NCBI GenBank assembly: GCA_030323885.1
Contig: CM059190.1
Location: forward strand, 106,185,856-106,249,855
Origin: Branchipolynoe longqiensis
Lineage: Eukaryota; Annelida; Polychaeta; Phyllodocida; Polynoidae
Reading direction: 5' to 3'
DNA: 64,000 bases
Positions 1 to 11,274 of the stretch are shown piece by piece. The position numbers and the translations under genes are program-made. Below the pieces are notes generated by a model. It worked only from the letters and a program-made list of their open reading frames with translations. It had not been told where the DNA came from and did no database searches. Within the stretch, counting starts at the first letter, position 1, and every line of letters starts with the position of its first letter.

Positions 1-150
1 CATCAAAATCAAACAGCATCGTCACTAACCTTATAAATTTAATATAATGTTTTCTGTATGTGTACCAAGCGATTTGTTTCTAGGTGGTGTGGTTTTAGAG
101 ATATTTCACTTTTTCTGTATGAAGATTGCTCACGGCCATAGACAATGCAT
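1..150. repeat. Partial copy of interspersed repeat M2
   Basis: This stretch resembles the interior of the foldback element at 39156-39511 and the units at 41640-42245. Shared landmarks are AATTTAATATAAT, GTGTACCAAGCGATTTG, TTTTAGAGATATTTCAC and TGTATGAAGATTGCTCA. Only the inner part is present here and no terminal inverted repeat is visible, so it is truncated by the window edge or by decay. It lies in an intron or upstream flank of the RGS12-like gene. Confidence 0.75.
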
Positions 151-234
151 TTGAGTGCACACGCACCGCGGAAACTGGCGGACGGAAGAAACTGTGACAC
201 CGGCACTAACTGAATGTGGTGCTGACTTCCGCAG

Positions 235-317
235 GTCGGAGCGAGAAGCGCCTGGTGAAGGGCGGTCCAGAGGGTGGAGACGCACCCCGCTTGGCACACA
301 AGAACGAGGACGGGACG
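235..317 (+). CDS. RGS12: RGS12/14-like gene, linker exon before the Ras-binding domains
   Basis: A candidate internal exon lies between an acceptor (CTTCCGCAG, ending at 234) and a donor (ACG|GTACGT, GT at 318). It reads RSEKRLVKGGPEGGDAPRLA and then HKNEDGT. It begins inside a codon (two bases of the first codon) and ends on a codon boundary, which matches the phase-0 start of the next exon at 6148. The peptide is basic and polar with no recognisable fold, as expected for the linker between the RGS and Ras-binding domains in RGS12/RGS14. Support is the splice sites and phase agreement, not homology. Upstream exons are outside the window. Confidence 0.6.
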
Positions 318-479
318 GTACGTGTGGGAGCTGGGTCACTCGACCTGGTCGACCTCAGTGTCATGAGCAGGGAGGTCAGGCCGAAGGGCTCGCCCCTCAA
401 CGGAGAGGTAAGTTCTCAGTGGTGCGGTGACACAGCCTACTCAGCACACGGCCTGGGTACGAAGAGCTGCGTTTACTGA

Positions 480-1650
480 AGCGCGGTCTGTGTACGCGTA
501 TGGTGTACGCGTATAGTGTCCACATATGGTGTACGCATATTGTGTATGTATATTGTGAATGCATAATGTGTACACATTGTGTATGCATATCGTGTAATCA
601 TATCATGTATGCATTCCATGTATGCATATCATGTACACATATCGTGTATTCATAATGTGTATCCATATTGTGTATCGCATACACATATTGTGTATGCATA
701 TCATGTATGCATAACATGTACACATTTTATGTATGTGTAAATAGTGTATGCATATCATGAACGGATATTGTGTATAGGTTCAGTGTACGGTGAGTGCAGT
801 GTATAAGTATGCATAATGTGTGCACCATGTGTATATACAGTATTTGCACTCAGGCGTACAGTTTGTGCATCTGCCCCGCTGCATCTGCATGGTGTATGCC
901 ATTGTGTATGTGCATCATACATGTGCATGGTGTATGTATACATGTGGTGTATGCACATTGTGTACGTTCATTATGTGTGTTTGTATAGTGTACATGCATT
1001 GTGTATGACGTTGGTGTAGATGCATAGTGAATGCATTGTGTATATGAATGTGGTGTATATGTACATAGTGTATACATTGTGTATAATAGCATTGTTTATG
1101 TTATGTATGCATTTTGTACATTGCGTATGACGTTGGTGTAGATGCATAGTGAATGCATTGTGTATAGGAATGTGGTGTATATGTACATAGTGTATACATT
1201 GTGTATAATAGCATTGTTTATGTTATGTATGCATTTTGTACATTGCGTATGACGTTGGTGTAGATGCATAGTGAATGCATTGTGTATAGGAATGTGGTGT
1301 ATATGTACATAGTGTATACATTGTGTATAATAGCATTGTTTATGTTATGTATGCATTTTGTACATTGTGTATGCACTTTGCATCTTCATATTGTGTAGGC
1401 ACAGTGCATTTATGTATGCATATTGTGTATGCAGATTGTACATGCAGGCTGTGCATGCACTCTGTATGCACACCATGCATGTGCACAGTGTACATCATGT
1501 ATGCACACCGCACATGTGGTGTATGCACACTGTGTATATGCCCACACTGCATGTGCACTGTGCATGTGCATGCACACTGTGCACAGTGTACATCATGTAT
1601 GCCCACCACACATGTGGTGTATGCACAGTGTATATGCCCAGACTGCATGT
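480..1650. repeat. TGTATGCATA-type low-complexity region with a 122-bp array
   Basis: The sequence alternates TGTATGCATA, TGTACACATA and similar purine/pyrimidine words. Between about 1001 and 1367 it contains three copies of a 122-bp unit; the landmark GACGTTGGTG recurs at 1007, 1129 and 1251. Long open frames here are Cys/His/Met/Thr/Tyr-rich on both strands because of the composition and are not genes. It sits in the intron between 317 and 6148. Confidence 0.9.
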
Positions 1651-2630
1651 GGACTGCATGTGCATGCACACTGCATGTGCACCATGTATGCACTCTGTAT
1701 GGACTGTGTATGTACATCATACATGTGCGCCATGCATACACACTGTGTATCACCATGTATGCACACTGCACTCATATCATGTATGCACACCATGTATGCA
1801 CTCTGTATGGACAGTGTATGTACATCATACATGTGCGCCATGCATACACACTGTGTTACCATGTATGCACACTGCATGCACATCGTGCATGCACACCATG
1901 TATGCACTCTGTATGGACAGTGTATGTACATCATACATGTGCGCCATGCATACACACTGTGTATCACCATGTATGCACACTGCACGCACATCGTGCATGC
2001 ACACCATGTATGCACTCTGTATGGACAGTATGTACATCATACATGTGCACCATGCATACACACTGTGTATCACCATGTATGCACACTGCATGCACATCGT
2101 GCATGCACACCATGTATCCACTCTGCATGGACAGTGTATGTACATCATACATGTGCACCATGCATACACACTGTGTATCACCATGTATGCACACTGCACG
2201 CACATCGTGCATGCACACCATGTATGAACTCTGTATGGACAGTATGTACATCATACATGTGTGCCATGCATACACACTGTGTATCACCATGTTTGCACAC
2301 TGCATGCACATCGTGTATGCACACCATGCATGCACTCTGTATGGACAGTGTGTGTACATCATACATGTGCACCATGCATGCACACTGTATCACCATGTAT
2401 GCACACTGCACACATATCGTGTATGCACACTGTGTATGCACTGTATGGACAGTGTATGTACATCATACATGTGCACCATGCATACACACTGTATCACCAT
2501 GTATGCACACTGCACGCATATCGTGTATGCACACTGTGTATGCACTGTATGGACAGTGTATGTACATCATACATGTGCCCCATGCATACACACTGTGTAT
2601 CACCATGTATGCACACTGCACGCACAAGGT
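1650..2630. repeat. 107-bp minisatellite, about 9 units
   Basis: A CA/TG-rich array with period 105-108 bp. The landmark CTCTGTATGG (or CTCTGCATGG) recurs at 1693, 1801, 1907, 2014, 2121, 2229 and 2334, and shorter variant units follow. Each unit holds TGTACATCATACATGTG, a near palindrome. The frames that read through it on both strands are composition artefacts. Confidence 0.92.
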
Positions 2631-3111
2631 GTGGCGCCTCACGGAGACGTCATGTTGTGTGAGAACACCGCCTTCCTGTTGTGTCTGCTGCGTCCGGGTT
2701 TACGTGAGACCTGCCACCTGGTGGCCACACCGTGCACTAACCTCGTGTAAACGCAGCTCGGTACACACAGGCCCCCATCCAAATTTCAAACCTTGGGGTG
2801 TTTTTTTTACTGCCATGTGGCTGACTGAGTTTATTTCCAATTGTCTGCACCTGCAACGAATTTAGCCGCATCTTTTTGTTATGAATTGAATACTTCACCC
2901 TAACAAGCTGTATGTAGCCGATAGCTAAATAGCAGTGCCATTTTCCATTCAGCACATGTAATAATAACTGCGGTAGTCTGAGTAGACTTTGTTTTTAGCT
3001 GAGTCACTCTGGGATTCGTCTTATCCGTAGAAATTTGCTGTCGGGATAATAATCTTGGCTTGATTCCCGCCTTTTTTTTGTTGCCTGAAACCAGTATCAT
3101 CCCTAATTTGG
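2631..3111. other. Intronic sequence, no gene seen
   Basis: Unique-looking intron sequence with a short T-run near 2802. I see no exon with convincing splice sites and no repeat I can pair elsewhere in the window. Confidence 0.6.
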
Positions 3112-3438
3112 GGAACGGGCGCGGTGGCCGGTAGAGCGCGGGCCTCACGTGACGGAGATCAGGAGTTCAGTTTCCGGTCGAGTCAAACCAATGACTTATA
3201 AAATTGATACTTGTCACTTCCTAGCCTGGCGCTTGGCATTAATAGGATAGGGCAAGGACTGGTTAGAACAGTGTCGCGATAATGTGATTGGGTGGGATAT
3301 CGGGTCATGGTGCTGGCGGCCTGGTCTGTCTCCCAGTGGGGCAGCACTATAAAAGTTGCCATGAGTGTGCACTGTCACCAGTCGGTACCTGTCCTGATAT
3401 GACCTTAGATGTTGCTAGGATGTAAAACAACAAATGTC
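3112..3438 (+). mobile_element. tRNA-derived SINE (family S1), near full length
   Basis: The head is tRNA-like, with a degenerate A box around GGCCGGTAGAGCGCGG and B box around GGAGTTCAGTTTCC. The body (GTCAAACCAATGACTTA, then CATTAATAGGATAGGGCAAG) is shared with 10325-10570 and 49636-49853. The tail GACCTTAGATGTTGCTAGGA ends in GTAAAACAACAA. The same tail recurs at 49809, 50113, near 42545 and, reversed, near 22745. SINEs with such a tail are mobilised by a partner LINE (family knowledge); none is visible here. Confidence 0.85.
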
Positions 3439-4824
3439 AGTCACAAGGCGGGTTTTGCAGCATTCTTTTCTGTTTTATGAACCATTTTCATTTTCTGCAC
3501 AATTTCTGGATCCATCCATTGTTTATGGTTACCATGGAGATGCATAAAGGGACATGGGTTCACCCCAACACATGGGCACTGTTTTATTTATTTATATATT
3601 TTTTTTATTTCGTTATTATCATTATTAACCCATTTTCTGACTCACAAAAAAGTTATTTTTTAAAAAAGAGAGAAAATGATAAAGAAAACAATAAAAACTG
3701 AAATGGCGGCAGAACATCAGAAACACTGAGAACTTGGAGACCCGAAAGTAGGTGAGGTGGTGGTGGTGTTCAAGGATCGCTCTTCATTTGTCCTTTCTGC
3801 CTGCTTCCTCTTTACCCAAACCTTTTCTTGTCTGCCACACTTAGAGTTAGTTCTTGAATGTCGCTCTTGGGGAAGTTTCCGTTGCCAGCATGTACATTTG
3901 AACCCTCCCTGCATATAGCGCTGTCGCGGGTAATGTATCGGTCCACAAGTTTGTTGTTATCGGTTTGCATGGATAAGGTTTGGCTACCGCTTCGACATGT
4001 AAGAAATTGCATAGCAACGCTGTGTGTTGCGTTGCTATGCGCCTTGCTATGTCGATCACTCTCATTAACAGGAATGCATGTCTCATAAATACTCAATACA
4101 TTTTTATGTATTATATATATTATAATATATATAGCATATGTGTGTATTATATATATAATACAGGCTATATATATTGAATATATACATACTGTATATAGTA
4201 AGTGTACATATAAGTTTATTTAATATAGATATATAATATATGTACATATGTGTGTGCATATTATAATATATTTTATTTTATATATAATATATATTATTCT
4301 CGATATAATATATATTCTCTCTATAATAATAATAATAATAATAATATACCATAAGTGTATTCCCAAATGTATATACTACCATGTAGTCACCCCCAGTCTC
4401 ACCCCACTCCCAATAGATATTCTCATGGATAGTTTCAGTGGTATATGTTTAATTTAAATGTTATTTGTGCTAAGCAAGCCTTTTAACTTTTAAGTTGATT
4501 AGGTTGCTATTTTCACTATATATTTGGTTTTCCATTTATTTGCTATTTGTTGAAGCAGCTTCTATCAAGCAGATGTATGTGTGTCAGCTTCTGTTATAAG
4601 GCTTAGAGTGCAACAAGTGATGCTCAATTAGCTCAAGCGCTTTTACGCATAGATATCAGGCTTTCGATTAATTCCTGGATAAATTCCAATTTGATGCCGA
4701 GTACCAAGATTATACTTGCATCATTTTATGTTGGTGTTAAATTGTGCGGATATATTTGCTATTCTATTTGCCAAGTCTTGATATAACTACCCACCCAGCT
4801 GACCCCTCAGTGTGAAGTGTACAG
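3439..4824. other. Intronic sequence with AT-rich tract and a perfect hairpin
   Basis: No exon seen. Contents are a 12-bp perfect inverted repeat with 8-nt loop at 4009-4040, a (TA)n-type tract at about 4100-4320 and an (ATA)n microsatellite at about 4320-4346. Confidence 0.6.
4009..4040. repeat. Perfect inverted repeat (12-bp arms, 8-nt loop)
   Basis: GCATAGCAACGC at 4009-4020 is exactly complementary to GCGTTGCTATGC at 4029-4040. The arms resemble RFX-type half-sites (GTTGCYAT-like). That is a resemblance only; the hairpin could be incidental. Confidence 0.7.
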
Positions 4825-4882
4825 GGATAAAGATCTCCACTCAGTTACTGATTTCCGCCATTTTCCCACGAAAAAGGAAGCG
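4825..4882 (+). mobile_element. Fragment of hAT-like MITE family M3
   Basis: ACAGGGATAAAGATCTCCA and the following GATTTCCGCCATTTTCCC resemble the left end of the complete element at 40882-41270 (AGGGATGAAAGATCTCCA, GCGGATTTCC). The rest of the element is missing. Confidence 0.5.
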
Positions 4883-4906
4883 GCCCTTCACAGGCTTAAC
4901 GAGATG

Positions 4907-5205
4907 AAAGATTCACCCCATACTTGCAGTAGAGGTGAATGACAATGTAGTCTAAATACGGGCTAAAATAGCTTTAGTATGGAACAGGAAGTGGAATTCC
5001 GGGTTCCAGTATCAAATGGCTACTTATATCGGCACAAAGTTGGTGAAATGGGAGAGAATGCAAAAAGACAAGATTGCAAACATAGAATGCCGTCGATTTT
5101 CACTACAAGTCTATTAAACTGCATGCTTTCTTATATTTTTCAAATCAAAAGTAGCAGGTACATATTAAGATATATGAAGAATATTTGTTGCTTTAAGTAA
5201 GCCTA
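4907..5205 (+). mobile_element. MITE family M1, partial copy
   Basis: The left end (AAAGATTCACCCCATACTTG) and interior (AGTATCAAATGGCTACTTAT; GTTGGTGAAATGGGAGAGAA) match in reverse the complete element at 55937-56340. The right terminal repeat is decayed. The family also has copies at 37993-38050 and near 39036. It is non-coding. Confidence 0.8.
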
Positions 5206-6147
5206 CCTTGATGCACTTATTGAGTGATATGGGACTTGAGACTCGAGGTCCTCTAGGTCAAGTAATGGCTGAGTCTTGATGGCCTGAGGCACTCTCACCC
5301 CAGATCTGAGCGATACAGCTTGCACTAAGCACCTCAGTTCTTCACAGTCATCAGTCAAGTAGGAACCAGAACCTCGGCATATTTTAACACGTAACTTGTC
5401 ATAGCGAACCAAGCTGATTAAATAGCGCTCTTAACAAAAATTAATTTAAATTAGATTCTGGGCATTGCAAAGCAGAAAATGTATTATCAGAATGATTTAG
5501 GCATTTCTGTAGTATGCTGGCTACAAATATCTGTTGTGAGTATGTTTTAGCTGTTGGCGTTCTTGTCTATGTGAATGGGGGATTTACATGGGTGCATGTG
5601 GGTACGGTATAAACACCTTGTATCCAACTTGATGGTTGTTCACTATATGTTGAATGTTATGAAGTTTCCCTCAATACCCCTCTAAATATGTTATGGCTAT
5701 GTTTACTCTATAGGAAGCTCTTACCGTCACTTCTTTTCGATATGGATTGGGATTTTTAATTAATAACTAAAACCCCACAGATGGGTCTAATCGATAAATA
5801 TCATTTTCTGTTACTAGAATGCAGCCCACATACCCTAGACTAACAATAAATATAGAGTTAAGATATTCGCCTATAAATGCTAACTGTGTCTTGATATTTG
5901 AACCTGCTATGTCAGAATACATCAGATAACTGATATCTAACTGTGATAATATAACTGTAAATGTCTGGAGCTAACACTGGAAATAAACACCAACAATAAA
6001 TATGGATACCCGATGCTCTAATTGTGTATGGCAAAGCTTTGTGGATGTTTTCCCCCTGTGTTTAAAAGATTGCGTAAAGACTGTTGATATGTGTGAGGAG
6101 CTGTGTGTGGGATTATGCTGATCTGTGTGCGGCTTTGCTTCTCGCAG
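5206..6147. other. Intronic sequence, nothing recognised
   Basis: AT-rich sequence before the first Ras-binding-domain exon. It ends in a usable acceptor (TTGCTTCTCGCAG at 6147). I see no exon or repeat I can support. Confidence 0.6.
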
Positions 6148-6324
6148 GATGAGGGCACGAAGGATGAGAACAAGGAGTTCTGTCGCGTCATTCTACCAGA
6201 CGGCTCCACCACCGTCTTCCATGCGAAGGCAGGCACCCCGATCAGGGAAACGCTGCAGCACCTCTGTCAGCGACGCACCCTCATACTGCCTGCTCTCGAG
6301 GTTTTCCAGCACGGCACTGATAAG
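6148..6324 (+). CDS. RGS12: RGS12/14-like gene, exon for the first Ras-binding domain
   Basis: A 177-bp phase-0 exon (59 codons) bounded by CTCGCAG and AAG|GTAAGC. Its product contains FCRVILPDGSTTVFHAKAG followed by TPIRETLQHLCQRR and LILPALEVFQ. This is the Raf-like Ras-binding (ubiquitin-fold) pattern found in tandem in RGS12 and RGS14: first beta strand with V-x-LPDG, G-x-(T/S)-IR-x-x-L, then the LP..EVF strand. In the family these domains bind activated Ras/Rap and Raf and link Gi and MAP-kinase signalling. The next exon encodes the second domain. A 3.1-kb minisatellite begins about 25 bp after the donor. Confidence 0.93.
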
Positions 6325-6349
6325 GTAAGCTGTCATGCCAGAAACACTA

Positions 6350-9300
6350 GCTGTCAATTCTTCACATTTATATGTTCACATTTTGACAGTTTAAATAATG
6401 CTGCACACATTGTGTTTGACAGTTTAATTTATGCTGCACACATTGTGTTTGGTAATTTCATGCTGTACACACATTGTGTTTGACAGTTTAATTAACACTG
6501 TTTACACATTTTGTTTGGCAGTTTCACACTGTACTCACATGGTGTTTGACAGTTTAATTAACACTGTTTACACATTGTGTTTGGTAATTTCACACTGTAC
6601 ACACATTGTGTTTGACAGTTTAATTAACACTGTTTACACATTGTGTTTGGCAGTTTCACACTGTACACACATGGTGTTTGACAGTTTAATTAACACTGTT
6701 TACACATTGTGTTTGGTAATATCGCGCTATACACACATTGTGTTTGACAGTTTAATTAACACTGTTTACACATTGTGTTTGGCAGTTTCACACTGTACAC
6801 ACATTGTGTTTGACAGTTTAATTAACACTGTTTCCACATTGTGTTTGGCAGTTTCACACTGTAAACACATGGTGTTTGACAGTTTAATTAACACTGTTTA
6901 CACATTGTGTTTGGCAGTTTCACACTGTACACACATGGTGTTTGACAGTTTAATTAACACTGTTTACACATTGTGTTTGGCAGTTTCACACTGTATACAC
7001 ATGGTGTTTGACAGTTTAATTAACACTGTTTACACATTGTGTTTGGTAATTTCACGCTGTACACACATTGTGTTTGACAGTTTAATTAACACTGTTTACA
7101 CATTGTGTTTGGTAATTTCATGCTGTACACACATTGTGTTTGACAGTTTAATTAACACTGTTTACACATTGTGTTTGGCAGTTTCACACTGTACACACAT
7201 GGTGTTTGACAGTTTAATTAACACTGTTTACACATTGTGTTTGACAGTTTAATTAACACTGTTTACACTTTGTGTTTGCCAGTTTAACACTGTACATACA
7301 TTGTGTTTGACAGTTTAATTAACACTGTTTACACATTGTGTTTGGTAATTTCACGCTGTACACACATTGTGTTTGACAGTTTAATTAACACTGTTTACAC
7401 ATTGTGTTTGGTAATTTCATGCTGTACACACATTGTGTTTGACAGTTTAATTAACACTGTTTACACATTGTGTTTGGCAGTTTCACACTGTACACACATG
7501 GTGTTTGACAGTTTAATTAACACTGTTTACATATTGTGTTTGACAGTTTAATTAACACTGTTTACACTTTGTGTTTGCCAGTTTAACACTGTGCACACAT
7601 TGTGTTTGACAGTTTAATTAACACTGTTTACACATTGTGTTTGGCAGTTTCACACTGTACACACATGGTGTTTGACAGTTTAATTAACACTGTTTACACA
7701 TTGTGTTTGGTAATTTCACGCTGTACACGCATTGTGTTTGACAGTTTAATTAACACTGTTTACACATTGTGTTTGGCAGTTTCACACTGTACAGACATTG
7801 TGTTTGACAGTTTAATTAACACTGTTTACACATTGTGTTTGGCAGTTTCACACTGTACACACATGGTGTTTGACAGTTTAATTAACACTGTTTACACATT
7901 GTGTTTGGTAATTTCACGCTGTACACACATTGTGTTTGACAGTTTAATTAATGCTGTTTACACATTGTGTTTGGTAATTTCACGCTGTACACACATTGTG
8001 TTTGACAGTTTAATTAAGACTGTTTACACATTGTGTTTGGTAATTTCACACTGTACACACATTGTGTTTGACAGTTTAATTAACACTGTTTACACTTTGT
8101 GTTTGCCAGTTTAACACTGTACATACATTGTGTTTGACAGTTTAATTAACACTGTTTACGCATTGTGTTTGACAGTTTAATTAACACTGTTTACACATTG
8201 TGTTTGGCAGTTTCACACTGTTCACACATTGTGTTTGACAGTTTAATTAACTGTTTACACATTGTGTTTGACAGTTTAATTAAGACTGTACACACATTGT
8301 GTTTGACAGTTTAATTAACACTGTCTACACATTGTGTCTGACAGTTTAATTAACACTGTACACACATTGTGTTTGACAGTTTAATTAACACTGTTTACAC
8401 ATGGTGTTTGACAGTTTAATTAACACTGTTTACACTTTGTGTTTGCCAGTTTAACACTGTACACGCATTGTGTTTGACAGTTTAATTAATGCTGTACACA
8501 CATTGTGTTTGACAGTTTAATTAATGCTGTACAGAGCTTGTGTTTAACATTTTAATTAATGATGTACATACATTATGTTTGACTGTTTAACACTGTACAC
8601 ACATCAGTTTAATTAACACTGTACACATTGTGTTTGACAGTTTAATTAATGCTGCACACACATTGTGTTTGACAGTTTAATTAACACTGTCTACACATTG
8701 TGTTTGACAGTTTAATTAACACTGTACACACATTGTGTTTTACAGTTTAATTAACACTGTTTACACATTGTGTTTGACAGTTTAATTAACACTGTTTACA
8801 CTTTGTGTTTGCCAGTTTAACACTGTACACACATTGTGTTTGACAGTTTAATTAATGCTGTACACACATTGTGTTGGACAGTTTAATTAATGCTGTACAG
8901 AGCTTGAGTTTAACATTTTAATTAATGATGTACATACATTATGTTTGACTCTTTAACACTGTACACACATCAGTTTAATTAACACTGTATACATTGTGTT
9001 TGACAGTTTAATTAATGCTGCACACACATTGTGTTTGACAGTTTAATTAACACTGTCTACACATTGTGTTTGACAGTTTAATTAACACTGTACACACATT
9101 GTGTTTTACAGTTTAATTAACACTGTTTACACATTGTGTTTGCCAGTTTAATTAACACTGTTTACACTTTGTGTTTGCCAGTTTAACACTGTACACACAT
9201 TGTGTTTGACAGTTTAATTAATGCTGTACACACATTGTGTTTGACAGTTTAATTAATGCTGTACAGAGCTTGTGTTTAACATTTTAATTAATGATGTACA

Positions 9301-9440
9301 TACATTATGTTTGACTCTTTAACACTGTACACACATCAGTTTAATTAACACTGTACACATTGTGTTTGACAGTTTAATTAATGCTGCACACACATTGTGT
9401 TTGACAGTTTAATTAATGCTGTACACAAATAGCTGCCCTT
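6350..9440. repeat. 66-bp higher-order minisatellite filling the whole intron
   Basis: The array alternates a 35-bp unit (GTTTGACAGTTTAATTAACA then CTGTTTACACATTGT) with a 31-bp unit (GTTTGGCAGTTTCACACTGT then ACACACATGGT), giving a 66-bp composite. From about 8120 the order breaks down into shorter mixed units, and a larger block around 8440-8960 is repeated at about 8770-9300. The period of 22 codons keeps one frame open for long runs, giving a 22-residue repeat; this is not a gene. The array occupies nearly all of the intron between 6325 and 9484. Confidence 0.95.
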
Positions 9441-9484
9441 GTGTTTGACAGTTGAATGATATGCACACGTTACTCTTTGCCCAG

Positions 9485-9682
9485 CCACTGGACTTGACGA
9501 AGGACGTCTCCTTGCTGGCGTCCAAGTCCATCTGGGTGGAACAGCGCATACTGTTCCAGGCAGACCTACCAAGTCGCAGACCGCTCGTTGTGAGAGCAAA
9601 GCCTGGACTGAGCCTCAGAGATTCACTGAAACCCATCCTCCCCAAGTACAACCTGAAGGTCGACAACATGGTGGTACACATG
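9485..9682 (+). CDS. RGS12: RGS12/14-like gene, exon for the second Ras-binding domain
   Basis: A 198-bp phase-0 exon (66 codons) bounded by TTTGCCCAG and ATG|GTGAGT. It reads PLDLTKDVSLLASKSIWVEQ, then RILFQADLPSRRPLVVRA, KPGLSLRDSLKPILPKYNL and KVDNMVVHM. The pattern LP-x(n)-V-x-A-KPGLSLRDSL...L-x(n)-VVH is that of the second Raf-like Ras-binding domain of RGS12/RGS14. The domain is completed by the next exon at 11064. The acceptor lies immediately after the end of the 3-kb satellite array, so the polypyrimidine/branch region is supplied by array-edge sequence. Confidence 0.93.
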
Positions 9683-9771
9683 GTGAGTGGCGCCCCCTGT
9701 AGCGTTCAGTTAGTGAGGCCTTTAACAAACAATGTGCCGACCTTGTTTCAGACGCGTTGGCTGAATCAGTA

Positions 9772-10322
9772 AAGCTAAGATTCCTTATATGCGATATGCG
9801 AATGGGAGGATTCCTTCTACGTGGTATGCGGCATGCGGCACATGACTGGCTATATTTAAAAAAATAAACAAGTATACTCCATTCTGCACTGTATATGACC
9901 TAATATGGCATATATATCTATGTACCTCTTGGTACGTCACATGGGCGTTCCTACCTTTATAATGACCAAATTATTCATATTTTTGTGGATATGGTAGCAT
10001 TTTTACCAACCCGTTACCGTCCGTCTCCCCACCACCACCACTACCATATGTTTCCCCTCCGCACCCCTGTGTGTGACCATTCTGTAATGATCAGTCCCCT
10101 CTCCTCGTCTAAAACTAATGGACACGGGCGACTGAGGTTTCTATTCGCATACCGCATGCCGCATGCCACACCGATCGCTACAGGGACCGATCGAGTTGCC
10201 GCATTCGCATTCACATTCGCATGCCACGTGTAAGGAATGTAGCCCATTGACTTCAAGGCGTTTTGATTTTTTGCCGCATTCGCATTCGCATACCGCATAC
10301 CGCGTGTAAGGAATCTTAGCTT
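9772..10322. mobile_element. 551-bp TIR element flanked by TA (MITE M4)
   Basis: The ends are inverted: AAGCTAAGATTCCTTA at 9772 and TAAGGAATCTTAGCTT ending at 10322. TA dinucleotides flank both sides (9770-9771, 10323-10324), as expected for a Tc1/mariner-type target duplication. Next to each end are runs of GCATACCGCATACCGC/GCATTCGCATTCGCAT hexamers that extend the stem. The interior has no coding capacity. It lies in the intron after the second Ras-binding-domain exon and abuts a SINE. Confidence 0.85.
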
Positions 10323-10324
10323 TA

Positions 10325-10575
10325 GAGCACAAGCTTCCCATGTGGAAAGTCAGGAGTTCGAATCCCAGCCGAGTCAAACCAATGACTTACAAAATTTATA
10401 CTTGTTGGTACCTAGCCTGGCACTCAGCATTAATAGGATAGGGCAAGGACTGGTGAGCTCAGTATCAGGATAATGTGATTAAGTGGGATATCAGGTCATC
10501 GTGCCAACAGCCTGGTCTCCCAGTGGGGCAACACTATAAAATTGCCATGGGTGCACACTGTCTTGCTGACAGCTG
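10325..10575 (+). mobile_element. tRNA-derived SINE S1, second copy
   Basis: A good B box (GGAGTTCGAATCCC near 10352) is followed by the S1 body (AGTCAAACCAATGACTTA; CATTAATAGGATAGGGCAAG; GTGGGATATCAGGTCAT; ACTATAAAATTGCCATG). The copy differs from 3112-3438 after about 10560, where a different 3' segment (GCTGACAGCTGGCGTTGGGC) follows and the usual AACAAC tail is missing. Confidence 0.85.
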
Positions 10576-11063
10576 GCGTTGGGCTGATGACTGGCCAACA
10601 TTGGATCCCCTGCACTGGGGAGGTGGATTTGCGTGCAAACACCCACAGCCACTTGTACTCGTATGCTTAGCATTGTCAGCGAATCATTGAAAATTACCCA
10701 AAGTCAGGTTTCATCTGGTACTCTCCAAGCATAGTCTTCGCATCAGACCAATCATTACAGATAGAAAGTTTTGAAAAGTCTTCGTTTCCCTCATTTCAAG
10801 GCGTTGAAAAGCCTTGAATTTAACCTATTTTGGGTAATTAGTCTTGAATAGCCTTGTGTTCCATTAAACTGTCCCCACTGAGCTAAATGAGTCCGAAATC
10901 GCCATTCGCCATTGTTGTTTTTTCCTGAAATCCAAATGAAAATAGTCTTGAATTCCTATCAAAAACAGCCTTGAAATGGCCTCGAATTCCATATCTTCCC
11001 GCGTGGGCGGCCCCTGCCCTCGTTTGCCGCCCTTTTTGACCACGTGGTGCTGACTTGTGATAG
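10576..11063. other. Intronic sequence with degenerate GTCTTGAA words
   Basis: No exon is seen. The words AGTCTTGAAT, AGCCTTGAA and TCTTGAATTCC recur loosely between about 10770 and 10990, which suggests an old short-period repeat. The acceptor for the next exon (CTTGTGATAG) ends at 11063. Confidence 0.5.
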
Positions 11064-11154
11064 GTGGGGTGTGACGGCGCCGTGGACCTGGAGACTACCG
11101 TGTCGGCCGTGGAGGGACGGCGGCTTCTGATCCAAACTGAGGAGGACTTCGCCG
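11064..11154 (+). CDS. RGS12: RGS12/14-like gene, exon completing the second Ras-binding domain
   Basis: A 91-bp exon between TTGTGATAG and GCCG|GTAAGT. It starts in phase 0 and ends with one base of the next codon. It reads VGCDGAVDLETTVSAVEG then RRLLIQTEEDFA. Joined to VVHM of the previous exon, the L-x-TTVS-x-(V/L)-(E/D)G-x-R-(L/V)-x-(I/L) pattern forms the last strands of the Ras-binding fold. The split base is restored by the phase-1 start at 17649. The acceptor pyrimidine tract is weak. Confidence 0.88.
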
Positions 11155-11274
11155 GTAAGTAATGACCCACGTATGACCTCACACACCCCTACCCCCCCCC
11201 CCCCGCAACCACCCCCATCCTGCACTGACCCCAGCCTGGGCTGATACTAATGCCAAGCTGCCAGCACACTGTAT

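Noticed and set aside
1323..2865. Long Cys/His/Met-rich open frames on both strands
   Set aside because: They follow the 107-bp and TGTATGCATA repeats exactly, appear in several frames at once, and have no splice or start context.
6431..8114. 273- and 170-codon frames with a 22-residue repeat
   Set aside because: The 66-bp period is a multiple of three, so a frame stays open by arithmetic. It lies inside an intron between two well-supported exons.
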